DNA of 64,000 nucleotides from CAYNSB01 sp964399625. Its GTDB lineage: Bacteria; Planctomycetota; Phycisphaerae; Phycisphaerales; UBA1924. This document shows, one piece after another, positions 44,686 through 52,948 of the stretch. The stretch covers positions 1 to 64,000 of the forward strand of contig CAYNSB010000008.1 of NCBI GenBank assembly GCA_964399625.1. The letters run 5' to 3'. Made by a program: the position numbers and the translations under genes. Each line of letters starts with the position of its first letter. The stretch's first letter is position 1. The notes beneath the pieces were generated by a model, which saw only the letters and a list, made by a program, of their open reading frames with translations, searched no databases and was not told where the DNA came from.

Positions 44686-45615
44686 TCACGCCGGGCTGGG
44701 GATCGACTCCATGATCGACCGCAGCACGCGCGACGCCGAGTCCCCGTGCCCGTTGTGCGCGTAGCTCTTGGGAATCACGCGGTGCGCGCCCACCGCCAGC
44801 ACGTTCCGCGTGATGTCCTCGGGCACCACATAGTCACGCCCGGCCAGCGCGGCCGTCGCCCGCGCCGCCTGCGCCAGCGCCAGCGAGCCCCGCGGAGACA
44901 AGCCAACCTGCAGTTCCGGAGAGGTGCGCGTCGCCCCGGCGATCGCGATGATGTAGTCCACCAGCGAGCGCTCGATCCGCACCGCGTCCACTTGCCGCTG
45001 CAGCTCCAGCACGTCGTGCTTGTGCAGCACGGGCTCCAGCTGCGGCAGCGTGCTCGACGCGGGGCGAAGGTCCAGCACCCTCGCCTCCTCGCTCGCGCTG
45101 GGGTACCCGAGGCTGATCCGCATCAGGAACCGATCGAGCTGGTTCTCGGGAAGCAGGTACGTCCCCTCGAACTCGTACGGATTCTGCGTCGCGACGACCA
45201 TGAACGGCTGCTCGAGCACGTGCACGCGCCCGTCGATCGAAACCGTCGCCTCGTTCATCGCCTCCAGCAACGCCGACTGCGTGCGTGGCGTGGTCCGGTT
45301 GATCTCATCCGCAAGGATGATGTTCGCGAAGATCGGCCCCCGCTTGAGCACGAACTCGCCCGTGGCGCGATCCAGCACGCTCACGCCCAGAACATCGCTA
45401 GGCAGCATGTCGGGGGTGAGCTGCACGCGCGAGAACGAGCAATCGATGCTGCGGGCCACCGCCGTCGCCAGCACCGTCTTGCCCACCCCGGGAACGTCCT
45501 CGATCAGCACGTGCCCGCGGGCCAGCAGGCAGCACAGCACGCGGTCCACGGCCTCGGGATTGCCAAGGAACACTCGGGAGATGCTCTCACGCAGTCGGAC
45601 AAAGGCAGGATTCAC
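44686..45615 (-). CDS. MoxR-family AAA ATPase
   Basis: 309 aa from GTG 45615 (AAGGA 7 bases upstream). Walker A EDVPGVGKT, Walker B IILADEINRTTPRTQSALLEAM, sensor ATQNP, and a C-terminal lid with LSPRGSLALAQAARA. MoxR ATPases are chaperones that usually act with VWA proteins encoded next to them. Here the neighbours are a CDGSH protein and a zinc-ribbon membrane protein, and the nearest VWA gene is about 6 kb away on the other strand. Confidence 0.92.
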   Translation of the reverse strand: MNPAFVRLRESISRVFLGNPEAVDRVLCCLLARGHVLIEDVPGVGKTVLATAVARSIDCSFSRVQLTPDMLPSDVLGVSVLDRATGEFVLKRGPIFANIILADEINRTTPRTQSALLEAMNEATVSIDGRVHVLEQPFMVVATQNPYEFEGTYLLPENQLDRFLMRISLGYPSASEEARVLDLRPASSTLPQLEPVLHKHDVLELQRQVDAVRIERSLVDYIIAIAGATRTSPELQVGLSPRGSLALAQAARATAALAGRDYVVPEDITRNVLAVGAHRVIPKSYAHNGHGDSASRVLRSIMESIPSPA

Positions 45616-45808
45616 AGGGCGTCCTTGCTGGGCATGGCGGGCGATCCGAAAGTCCGAGAGCCGAAGAGGGCCGATCGGCGCGGGATTCGATCGGCAGTAT
45701 AGTGTCCGCGATCGCACGTCCTTCCCCTGCCCATTCGCGTCCCGGGACGCGTCGGCTTCACGACCCGGGGCGGATTTCTCCAGCGATCGCGCGGAGGCTC
45801 TGGCGGAG

Positions 45809-46777
45809 ATGTCCACGGACCCCGAGACATCACCCTCTCTTCACCCGCCGGACGTCCCGCCACGCGCCGCCGCGGACGTCGAGCGGGAACTCAAGGGCGA
45901 TCTCCCCTGCGTCCGCTGCAGGTACAACCTGCGCGGGATCTCGGTCCGAGGAAACTGCCCCGAGTGCGGCACGCCGATCCGGGTCACCATCCTCGCGCGC
46001 GTCGATCCCTACGCCCCCGTGCTCCGCCCCATCACCCTGCCCCGGGCGACCGCCGCCGGCGTGCTCATCTGGTGCGGCGGCGCTGCAGCCGCGGCCCTCA
46101 TCACGTGGATGCTCCGCATCGAGGACATCGTCCGCCACTCGGCGCCGTCCGAGATCGCCCAGCACCTCCCCCCGACGCACTCGCTCGCCTCGGCCAGCGT
46201 CTTTGCGATCCTCTGCTCGTGCGTGGGCGCGCTCGCCCTCGTGCGCCCCCACGCCGGTCTGCCCGCACGAAACCGCGCCCTGGCCGTCGTCGGCGTGCTC
46301 GCCATCGCCGCCGTCGCCCTCGTGCACTCGTGCGTGCAGATCGATTTCGACGAGTCGCACACCCGCCCGTACGCCGCGCTCGAAGTCCCGCTGATGGAAC
46401 GCACGCTCTGGCGACTGGCCCAAGGCGCGCTCATCGCGATCGCCCTCGCGGCCCTCCGCCCCAACGCCAGGCTGCTCGCCGCACGCTCGCTGCTGCTCCG
46501 CCTGGGCAAGGTGGACCGCCAGACGATGCTCGCCATGCTCGGATCCCTGCTCATCGCGGGCGTCGGCGATGGGCTGCACCTGCTCGCGCGCCCGATGGGC
46601 GAGGGCACCACGGCCCAGGTCATGGGCATGATCGGCACCCTGCTTATCGCCGTGGGATCGATGCTCTTCACGATCGGCCTCTTCGGCACGCTGGTCGATT
46701 CCATCCGCGTCGCCTCGGCCGTCGCCCGCCCGCCGCTGGCCATCGGCACTCTGCTGGACAAGGATCGCCCGACGTGA
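45809..46777 (+). CDS. Multi-pass membrane protein with N-terminal zinc ribbon
   Basis: 322 aa; ATG 45809 with GGAGG upstream. N-terminal zinc ribbon CVRCRYNLRGISVRGNCPECG, similar to the C-terminal ribbon of the protein at 27652-28173. About six TM segments follow (AAGVLIWCGGAAAAALITWML; SASVFAILCSCVGALALV; LAVVGVLAIAAVALVHSC; and three more). Divergent from MoxR. It overlaps the next gene, whose GTG lies in its stop region (46774-46777), so translation is probably coupled. Function unknown. Confidence 0.8.
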   Translation: MSTDPETSPSLHPPDVPPRAAADVERELKGDLPCVRCRYNLRGISVRGNCPECGTPIRVTILARVDPYAPVLRPITLPRATAAGVLIWCGGAAAAALITWMLRIEDIVRHSAPSEIAQHLPPTHSLASASVFAILCSCVGALALVRPHAGLPARNRALAVVGVLAIAAVALVHSCVQIDFDESHTRPYAALEVPLMERTLWRLAQGALIAIALAALRPNARLLAARSLLLRLGKVDRQTMLAMLGSLLIAGVGDGLHLLARPMGEGTTAQVMGMIGTLLIAVGSMLFTIGLFGTLVDSIRVASAVARPPLAIGTLLDKDRPT

Positions 46778-47229
46778 GCACGCCGTGGACCGACGAAGCG
46801 CGGGATCGGTTCGACCGCATCGTCGAGGATGCGATCGAAGGGCTGCCCCCGCACTACGCCGCCCTCCTCGACGAGATCTCCGTCGTCGTCCTTGACGAGC
46901 CAACGCCCCAGATGCTCCGCGACCTGGGCCTGGACCCCGCCCAACCGGGCATCGCCGACGAACTGTGCGGCTTGCACACCGGAACCGCCATCACCGAGCG
47001 TTCCGTCGAGCACCACGCCGAACTGCCCACCCAGGTCCACCTCTTCCGGCGCGGCATCGTCGAACTCGCCGGCGGCTGGGAGCGCCGAACGATCACGGAG
47101 GACGGCCAAACCTTCCAGGTCGGCGGCGAAGAGGACATCTACGAAGAGATCCGTATCACGCTGCTCCACGAACTCGGCCACCATTTCGGACTTGACGAGG
47201 ACGATTTGGGCAGACTCGGATACGACTGA
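46774..47229 (+). CDS. Minimal zinc metallopeptidase-like protein (DUF1025/zincin-like)
   Basis: 151 aa from the GTG overlapping the previous stop. It carries H132-E133-L-G-H136-H-F-G-L-D-E-D-D-L near the C-terminus, preceded by the strand IEEIRIT-type block (DIYEEIRITLLHELGHHFGL) and an early DEISVVVLDEPTPQM block. This matches the small 'metallopeptidase family' (DUF1025) proteins, whose activity is unproven. Cytoplasmic, no signal peptide. Confidence 0.87.
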   Translation: MSTPWTDEARDRFDRIVEDAIEGLPPHYAALLDEISVVVLDEPTPQMLRDLGLDPAQPGIADELCGLHTGTAITERSVEHHAELPTQVHLFRRGIVELAGGWERRTITEDGQTFQVGGEEDIYEEIRITLLHELGHHFGLDEDDLGRLGYD

Positions 47230-47241
47230 TTCGAAACCAGA

Positions 47242-47703
47242 TCATTTGCCACCGCCGCAAAGAGCCGAGCGGATGTTGACTCGGCAAAACTCATCGTGAT
47301 CTGCGGCCACGGTGCCCTTGACCACCAGTGGGTGAAAGGAATCCATCGGTTCTTGGCATGCGCTCGTGACGTCGAGCGAGTAATTTGGTTCCACTGCCGC
47401 CAGAATCCGCTCACGGTCCGTCGGCCAGCGCAAAGTGCCGAACTCGCTTGCATAGCCATCGAAGCACTTTGAGTCGGTGGGGTAGGCGTGATGCTCCTGC
47501 CAATAGCGGATCGTCAGGTCCGTGACGATGTAGCACGCGTGAAGATTGGTCTCATGCTCCATGATCTGGCGATATGCCGAGCGCAGACCGGACACCAAGT
47601 AGATGCATCCAGCAATCACCGACAGCGCAAACGCCACGCAGCCGATGGTCAGCAGCCGGCGCCGCACCCGCCCGATTCGCGCCTTGTTATGCTCACGGGT
47701 CAT
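47242..47703 (-). CDS. Hypothetical single-pass membrane protein
   Basis: 153 aa. Basic N-terminus followed by one TM segment (LLTIGCVAFALSVIAGCIYLV) and a ~110-residue extracytoplasmic domain with five cysteines (HACYIV, KCFDGY, SACQEP, EFCRVN, ALCGGG), which may form disulfides. The sequence WQEHHAYPTD resembles the conserved start of pseudopilin/GspG soluble domains ('ENGxYPT'), but no prepilin signal is present. Lower GC than neighbours. Not recognised. Confidence 0.6.
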   Translation of the reverse strand: MTREHNKARIGRVRRRLLTIGCVAFALSVIAGCIYLVSGLRSAYRQIMEHETNLHACYIVTDLTIRYWQEHHAYPTDSKCFDGYASEFGTLRWPTDRERILAAVEPNYSLDVTSACQEPMDSFHPLVVKGTVAADHDEFCRVNIRSALCGGGK

Positions 47704-47846
47704 GGTTGGGAACTACCATCCAAAGTCCACACACACCTCCATCGCAATTTCTTCTCCCGATTCGTGAAATCCACCTCTCGGTTCACCCAACGACCTCCCA
47801 TCGGGGCCTCGGTCGGCCCCCGTTGTCCATTTGCAAGGAGTTCCGC

Positions 47847-49643
47847 ATGCGTCGTGCGTCGCGTCTGATCGGGTCGTTCGCAGCCGCCTCCCTCGCGGTC
47901 CTCCCCGCCCTCGCCCAGAACAAGATCGGAATGCTCGAGATCAAGGGCTCTCCCAAGGAGCGCCCGGCCGAACTCGCCTGGATGTTCGGCTCCTCCGAGC
48001 CCACGCTCCGCCAGCTTGTCGGCTCCATCAAGGACGCCGGCACCAACGACGAGCTCGGATCGATCATCATCCGCATCAAGGACGCCGAGCTGAACCGCAC
48101 CCAGGTCGAGGAGCTGGGCCAGGCCATCACCCAGGCCCGCGCCAAGGGCAAGAAGGTCGCCGTCTTCGCCGAGAACATGGGCCCCACGGAGATCCTGCTC
48201 GGGTCCTACGCCGACCAGTCCCTCGTGCAGTCGGGCGGCTCCGTCATGCTGCCCGGCCTCTACATGGAGGAAATGTTCCTCGCCGACACGCTCTCGTGGA
48301 TCGGCGTCAAGGCCGACATGGTCCAGATCGGCGACTACAAGGGCGCCAACGAGATGTTCGTCAACGCCAAGCCCTCCGAGCCCTGGAGCCAGAACCTCAA
48401 CCAACTCCTCGACAGCCTCTACGCGAACATGCGCAAGGAGATCAAGTCCGGACGCAAGCTCGACGACGCCCAGCTCGACGACGCCATGAAGGTCGCGTGG
48501 ATGGCCGAGGCCGACGACGCGGTCAAGGCAAAGCTCGTGGACGCCGCCGTGGACCTGCCGCAGCTCGGGCAGACGGTCAGCGGCAGCAAGTCCCCCTCGT
48601 GGGAAACGCTCGACGCCTCGGGCAAGCCCGACTTCAAGATCGACGAGGGCAACCCCTTCGCCGCGATGTCGCAGATGATGGGCATGTTCTCCAAGAAGCC
48701 GCCCACCAAGGCCAAGGGCCCGACCATCGCGATCCTCCACATCGACGGCGAGATCATCGACGGCGACAGCAAGCAGGGCGGATTCTCCGGCGGCACGAGC
48801 GTCGGCTCACGCACCATCCGCAACGCCATCGAGGACATCCGCGACCAGAACCTCATCAAGGGCGTCGTCGTCCGCATCAACTCGCCCGGCGGCTCCGCCA
48901 TCGCCAGCGAGATCATGTGGCAGGGCCTCCGCCGTCTCGCCGAGAAGAAGCCCGTCTGGGTCAGCGTCGGCAGCATGGCCGCCAGCGGCGGGTACTACCT
49001 CGCCGTCGCCGGGGACAAGATCTACGTCAATCCCTCCAGCATCGTCGGCTCCATCGGCGTCGTCGGCGGCAAGTTCTCCATGGCCGGGCTCTACGACAAG
49101 GTGAAGCTCCGCGTCACGCCGCACGCGCGCGGCCCGATGGCGGGCATGTTCAACTCCGCCGAGCCCTGGAACCCCGAGCAGCTCGACCTCGTCAAGAAGA
49201 AGATGAAGCAGACCTACGACCTCTTCACCAAGCGCGTCGCCGCCGGCCGAAAGGGCATCGACCTCTCGCAGACCGCCGAGGGCCGACTCTTCACGGGCGA
49301 CAAGGCGATCTCCGTGAAAATGGCCGACAAGGTCGGCACGTTCGACGACGCGATCAAGGACCTCGCCAAGTCGCTCGACATGGAGGACTACGGCGTGATG
49401 GACTTCCCCGCGCCGCGCCCGCTGGGCGAGATCGTCGAGGAGATGTTCAAGGGCTTCGGCGCCGCCGCCCCGATCAGCGGAGCGATCAGGAGCAGCGCCG
49501 CGCCCGCCGAGCTCGTGGCAACCCTCCGCGCGATCGTGGGCGAGAAGAACTGGCCGACCGTTTCCCGCTCGCTCGACGCGATGATGGTGCTGCGCGATGA
49601 GCCCGTCGCGCTCACGCTGCCCAGCGCGCTGGTGATCCGGTAG
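47847..49643 (+). CDS. sppA: SppA-type signal peptide peptidase (67K form)
   Basis: 598 aa; ATG 47847 with AAGGAG upstream. A cleavable signal (IGSFAAASLAVLPALAQ) precedes two tandem ClpP-like domains, as in E. coli SppA. General-base lysine K165 is in QIGDYKGANEMF of the first domain. Nucleophile S380 is in VGSMAASGGYYLA of the second. GSIGVVGGKFSMAGLYDKV follows. It degrades cleaved signal peptides at the membrane. A short Ala/Met-rich spacer (AAMSQMMGMFSKKPPTK) separates the domains, and the C-terminal ~80 residues are extra. Confidence 0.9.
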   Translation: MRRASRLIGSFAAASLAVLPALAQNKIGMLEIKGSPKERPAELAWMFGSSEPTLRQLVGSIKDAGTNDELGSIIIRIKDAELNRTQVEELGQAITQARAKGKKVAVFAENMGPTEILLGSYADQSLVQSGGSVMLPGLYMEEMFLADTLSWIGVKADMVQIGDYKGANEMFVNAKPSEPWSQNLNQLLDSLYANMRKEIKSGRKLDDAQLDDAMKVAWMAEADDAVKAKLVDAAVDLPQLGQTVSGSKSPSWETLDASGKPDFKIDEGNPFAAMSQMMGMFSKKPPTKAKGPTIAILHIDGEIIDGDSKQGGFSGGTSVGSRTIRNAIEDIRDQNLIKGVVVRINSPGGSAIASEIMWQGLRRLAEKKPVWVSVGSMAASGGYYLAVAGDKIYVNPSSIVGSIGVVGGKFSMAGLYDKVKLRVTPHARGPMAGMFNSAEPWNPEQLDLVKKKMKQTYDLFTKRVAAGRKGIDLSQTAEGRLFTGDKAISVKMADKVGTFDDAIKDLAKSLDMEDYGVMDFPAPRPLGEIVEEMFKGFGAAAPISGAIRSSAAPAELVATLRAIVGEKNWPTVSRSLDAMMVLRDEPVALTLPSALVIR

Positions 49644-49666
49644 GAAGACGCGACGATCGGTGCTCC

Positions 49667-50089
49667 ATGAGTACGGAACCCCCATCACGCCCACGTCCGG
49701 CAACACTTCCGCCGGGTTTGTCGCCAGACTCTCTCACACAATACATCTATCGGCACTTTAGAGAATTGCTAACTGAGGAGGAACTGGCCGCTGAGCGCGT
49801 CAGGATTGGACGCGCGAAGCAATCGCGCTCGTCGGATCCAGGAGGAAGCGGTTCGCTTGAGTTTTTCAAGGTGCCAGAGGTCCAAGCCTTGTACCCAGAA
49901 CTCATGCGCAGGATCGACGAGCACGGAATTGAGAGCGTGATGCGGACCGCAGCCGAGCGTGTGCTCCGCGACAATCCGTGGAAGAAGATTCTGAACACAT
50001 GTATGAAATGCGGCTCGCTCTGCCGCACGCCAAGAGCACACCAGTGCTTTGCCTGCGGGTTTGATTGGCATCCGAGCGCGAACGAGTGA
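49667..50089 (+). CDS. Small protein with C-terminal four-Cys zinc ribbon
   Basis: 140 aa with a Pro-rich N-terminus, a helical middle (LTQYIYRHFRELLTEEELAAERV) and a C-terminal zinc ribbon CMKCGSLCRTPRAHQCFACG. GC content is clearly lower than in adjacent genes (near 50-55% in places). A REP-like repeat lies just after its stop. Not recognised; a nucleic-acid or protein-binding role is only suggested by the ribbon. Confidence 0.65.
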   Translation: MSTEPPSRPRPATLPPGLSPDSLTQYIYRHFRELLTEEELAAERVRIGRAKQSRSSDPGGSGSLEFFKVPEVQALYPELMRRIDEHGIESVMRTAAERVLRDNPWKKILNTCMKCGSLCRTPRAHQCFACGFDWHPSANE

Positions 50090-50102
50090 TCCTGGGCCGC
50101 TA

Positions 50103-50141
50103 AGGGAGGGGTGCCCGGGGGAACCGCAGGTTCCCCGGCAT
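50103..50141. repeat. REP-like palindromic repeat, copy 2
   Basis: Flank AGGGAGGGG, then arms TGCCCGGGGGAACC (50112-50125) and GGTTCCCCGGCA (50129-50140) around GCA. It is the inverted-orientation counterpart of copy 1 at 27662-27701, intergenic between the zinc-ribbon gene and frr. Confidence 0.88.
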
Positions 50142-50164
50142 GAGGGGCCGTTCCAGATCTCGCC

Positions 50165-50728
50165 CTACAACTGCGTGATCTCCTTGGACTTCACCTCGAT
50201 CAACTGATCCGACTCCTTCTCGAACTTCTTGAGAAGGTCATCGATCTCCGTCTTGAGCTGCTTGATCTCATCCTCCGACACGTGCCCGCCGCCCTTGAGC
50301 TGGTCGGCGTGCTTGTTCCCGTCGCGCCGCGCGTTCCGCAGCACGATCTTCGTGTCCTCCCCGAACTTCTTCGCCTTCGCCACAAGCTGCTGCCGCCGAT
50401 CGCCCGACAGCGCCGGCACGTTGATCCGCAACTGCTTGCCCTCGGAGATCGGGTTGAACCCGAGCCCCGCGGCCTCGATCGCCTTCTTGATCTCCCCCAG
50501 CGCGCCCACGTCGAACGGTTTGATCAGCAATTGCGTCGGCTCGGGCACCGTGATCGACGCGAGGGACTTGATGTCCGACTGCGACCCGTAGTAATCCACC
50601 TTCACCATCTCAACCATCGCGGGCGAGGCCCGCCCCGTCCGCAGCCCCTTGAGCTCGTGCTTGAGGTGCTCGATGCCCTTGAGCATCGCCTCTTCCGTCT
50701 GAAGAAGGATCGTGTCCGGGTCGCTCAT
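50165..50728 (-). CDS. frr: Ribosome recycling factor
   Basis: 187 aa from ATG 50728 (AGGAG 8 bases upstream), the normal RRF length. Contains LRTGRASPAMVEMVKVDYYGSQ, LASITVPEPTQLLIKPFD, GLGFNPISEGKQLRINVPALSGDRR and the C-terminal helix DLLKKFEKESDQLIEVKSKEI. It frees ribosomes from mRNA after termination, with EF-G. It is downstream of pyrH on the same strand, the common pyrH-frr order. Confidence 0.97.
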   Translation of the reverse strand: MSDPDTILLQTEEAMLKGIEHLKHELKGLRTGRASPAMVEMVKVDYYGSQSDIKSLASITVPEPTQLLIKPFDVGALGEIKKAIEAAGLGFNPISEGKQLRINVPALSGDRRQQLVAKAKKFGEDTKIVLRNARRDGNKHADQLKGGGHVSEDEIKQLKTEIDDLLKKFEKESDQLIEVKSKEITQL

Positions 50729-50810
50729 CGTCGTGCTCCTGACAGAGGCGGGCGAACTTCGGCCCGCGGGGGCCATTCTACCCGCCCCTTCCGCGCCGTT
50801 GGGCGTGCCC

Positions 50811-51596
50811 TCACTGCTGGCGGATCAGCGTGCCGATCGCCTCGCCCTGGATCACCCGCCGGATGTTCCCCGCCCGCTTGAAGTCGAACACCAGCACCGG
50901 CAGCGAGTTCTCCTGGCACATCGTCAACGCCGTCATGTCCATCACCTTCAGGTTCTTCTCGATCGCCTCCGCGAACGTCAGCTGCTCGTACCGCGTCGCC
51001 TTGGGGTCCTTCTTCGGGTCGGCCGTGTACACGCCATCGACCTTGGTCGCCTTCAGCACCACCTGGCACTCAAGCTCCGTCGCACGCAGCGCCGCGCACG
51101 TGTCCGTGGAGAAGAACGGATTCCCCGTCCCCGCACCCAGGATCACCACCCGCCCCTTCTCAAGGTGCCGCACCGCGCGCCCGCGGATGAACGGCTCGGC
51201 CACGGACCGGATCTCCAGCGCGGACATTACCCGGGAGTCGATCCCGATCGACGTGAGCTTCTCCTTCAAGGCCAGCGCGTTGATGATCGTCCCGAGCATG
51301 CCCATGTAGTCCGCGGTCGCGCGATGGATGTGCCCCGCCTCCGCGAGCTGCGCCCCGCGGATGATGTTCCCGCCGCCCACCACAACCGCGAGCTGCGCGC
51401 CCGTCTGCGCTCCCGCCTTCACCTCGCTCGCGATCACGTCGAGCTCGTGCCCATCCACACCAAACCCGCCCGCGGCACAGAACGCCTCGCCGCTCAGTTT
51501 CAGCAGCACCCGCGAGAATCGCGGGCGCTCGGTATTTGTGCGGGCCTTGGGTGCGCTGGCGGGTGTGCTCGGGGTCGGCATCGTTGGAGTTCCCAT
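50811..51596 (-). CDS. pyrH: UMP kinase
   Basis: About 261 aa from ATG 51596; ATG 51581 is an alternative, and neither has a strong RBS. Amino-acid kinase fold: RVLLKLSGEAFCAAGGFG, VVGGGNIIRGAQLAEAG, MGMLGTIINALALKEKL, GTGNPFFSTDTCAALRA, KATKVDGVYTADPKKDP. A Pro/Thr/Ser-rich N-terminal extension of ~20 residues precedes the kinase domain. It phosphorylates UMP to UDP. It forms a pair with frr and is divergent from the VWA gene. Confidence 0.96.
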   Translation of the reverse strand: MGTPTMPTPSTPASAPKARTNTERPRFSRVLLKLSGEAFCAAGGFGVDGHELDVIASEVKAGAQTGAQLAVVVGGGNIIRGAQLAEAGHIHRATADYMGMLGTIINALALKEKLTSIGIDSRVMSALEIRSVAEPFIRGRAVRHLEKGRVVILGAGTGNPFFSTDTCAALRATELECQVVLKATKVDGVYTADPKKDPKATRYEQLTFAEAIEKNLKVMDMTALTMCQENSLPVLVFDFKRAGNIRRVIQGEAIGTLIRQQ

Positions 51597-51874
51597 GAGG
51601 CGCACGGACCCGGCGCTCAAAGACGCCCGGCCCATCCGGTCCGCGATTGAAGCGGCTCCGGACGCTCCCGTCCACCGCCCATGGCGATCTCATTCATCAC
51701 GATCGCGACCTCCCGCACGCCTCGGGTGCAACTCTTCATCGCCCCGCCAGTACAGACCAATACAGAGGTCGACCGAAGGTCAGGCAGTGCGCGCGACCGC
51801 GCCGCGGATCGACCCAGCCCCAGAAGGCCCGCGCGCTCTCCCGATCTCGCGACACACGTCGTTCCATCGGTACC

Positions 51875-52948
51875 ATGCCACGGATGTCCCAATCGCCCGT
51901 CCACGAATGGCCCCCGCTCGCGACGGCGGCCGCACGCGCCGTGGACCTCGAGCAGTCCGAGTCACTGCCCGCGTGGTACCGCGCTCTCCCGCCGCGACTG
52001 CGCCGCCTCGCGCCCCCGCTCACCCTCGCCGGCCTCGCCATCTCCCTGCTCGTCCATCTCGCGTTCCTGCTGCTCGCCGCGATCTGGCTCGTCGGCGGTG
52101 GGGGAGGCGGCGGCGACGCGGGCGGGTCCGGAGGCTCGGGCGGCATCGTCGGCGTCGCAACGATGACAGAGCAGGAACTCGCCTCCGTCGCCGGCGGGGC
52201 CCTGGAAGATGTCGCCCCCTCCGTCGCGGACACCTCCGCCGGAGCCGTCAACACGGGCCCGGCCGAGTTGCCCGTCGAGACCGCGTCCATCGGCGGCGTG
52301 AGCTCGCTCTCAGGCGCGTCGGGCGAAGGGCTGGGCGGCCTTGGCGAGGGCTACGGCGCGGGCGACATCGGCTCGGGACAAGGCATCGGCACGGGCGGCT
52401 CGGGCGGCGGCGGCGCCAGCTTCTTCGGCGTCGAGGCCCGCGGCAACCGCTTCGCCTACATCTGCGATGTCTCGGGCTCCATGGACCTGGGCGTGGGAGG
52501 CGACGGACAAACCCGCCGCATCGATCTTCTCAAGGCCGAACTCGATCGATCCATCCGCGGCCTGCTGGAGGCGAGCCGCTTCAACGTGGTCTTCTTCAGC
52601 ACCGGGTCGGTCGCCATGGGCGATCGCCGCGATTGGATGAACGCGACAGACCCCAACAAGAAGTGGGCGCGGGAGATGATCCAGAAGATCCGCGCCGATG
52701 GCGCCACCGAACCCCTGCCCGCCTTCAAGCTCGTCTTCACGCTCCGCCCGCGCCCCGACGCGATCTACTTCATGACCGACGGCGAGTTCGACGAAGCGAA
52801 CATCGCCGAGATCGCCCGCCTCAACGCCGAGTACCGCATCCCCATCCATTGCATCTCGCTCATCTCGCGCGAGGGCGAGCCACTCCTCAAGAAGATCGCC
52901 GATCAGTCGGGCGGCTCGTACAAGCACTTCGCGGGGCCCGGCGGATGA
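51875..52948 (+). CDS. VWA-domain protein with TonB-like N-terminal anchor
   Basis: 357 aa. A cytoplasmic N-terminus (~48 residues) is followed by a single TM helix (~50-73) containing S57-L-L-V-H61, the S-x-x-x-H spacing of the TonB/TolA anchor that contacts ExbB/ExbD or TolQ/TolR. Then a ~110-residue Gly/Ser-rich linker (seven consecutive Gly at 74-80) and a VWA domain from ~192 with a complete DxSxS MIDAS (D198-V-S200-G-S202). It is the first gene of the ExbB/ExbD operon; the next start overlaps its stop (ATGA). No C-terminal TonB domain. Possibly the PMF-energised transducer; inference. Confidence 0.82.
   Translation: MPRMSQSPVHEWPPLATAAARAVDLEQSESLPAWYRALPPRLRRLAPPLTLAGLAISLLVHLAFLLLAAIWLVGGGGGGGDAGGSGGSGGIVGVATMTEQELASVAGGALEDVAPSVADTSAGAVNTGPAELPVETASIGGVSSLSGASGEGLGGLGEGYGAGDIGSGQGIGTGGSGGGGASFFGVEARGNRFAYICDVSGSMDLGVGGDGQTRRIDLLKAELDRSIRGLLEASRFNVVFFSTGSVAMGDRRDWMNATDPNKKWAREMIQKIRADGATEPLPAFKLVFTLRPRPDAIYFMTDGEFDEANIAEIARLNAEYRIPIHCISLISREGEPLLKKIADQSGGSYKHFAGPGG

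Noticed and set aside
51328..52944. A 956-codon frame joining antisense pyrH sequence to the exported protein at 52945
   Set aside because: Upstream of 52945 it is a shadow of pyrH and the VWA gene, which have strong domain evidence.
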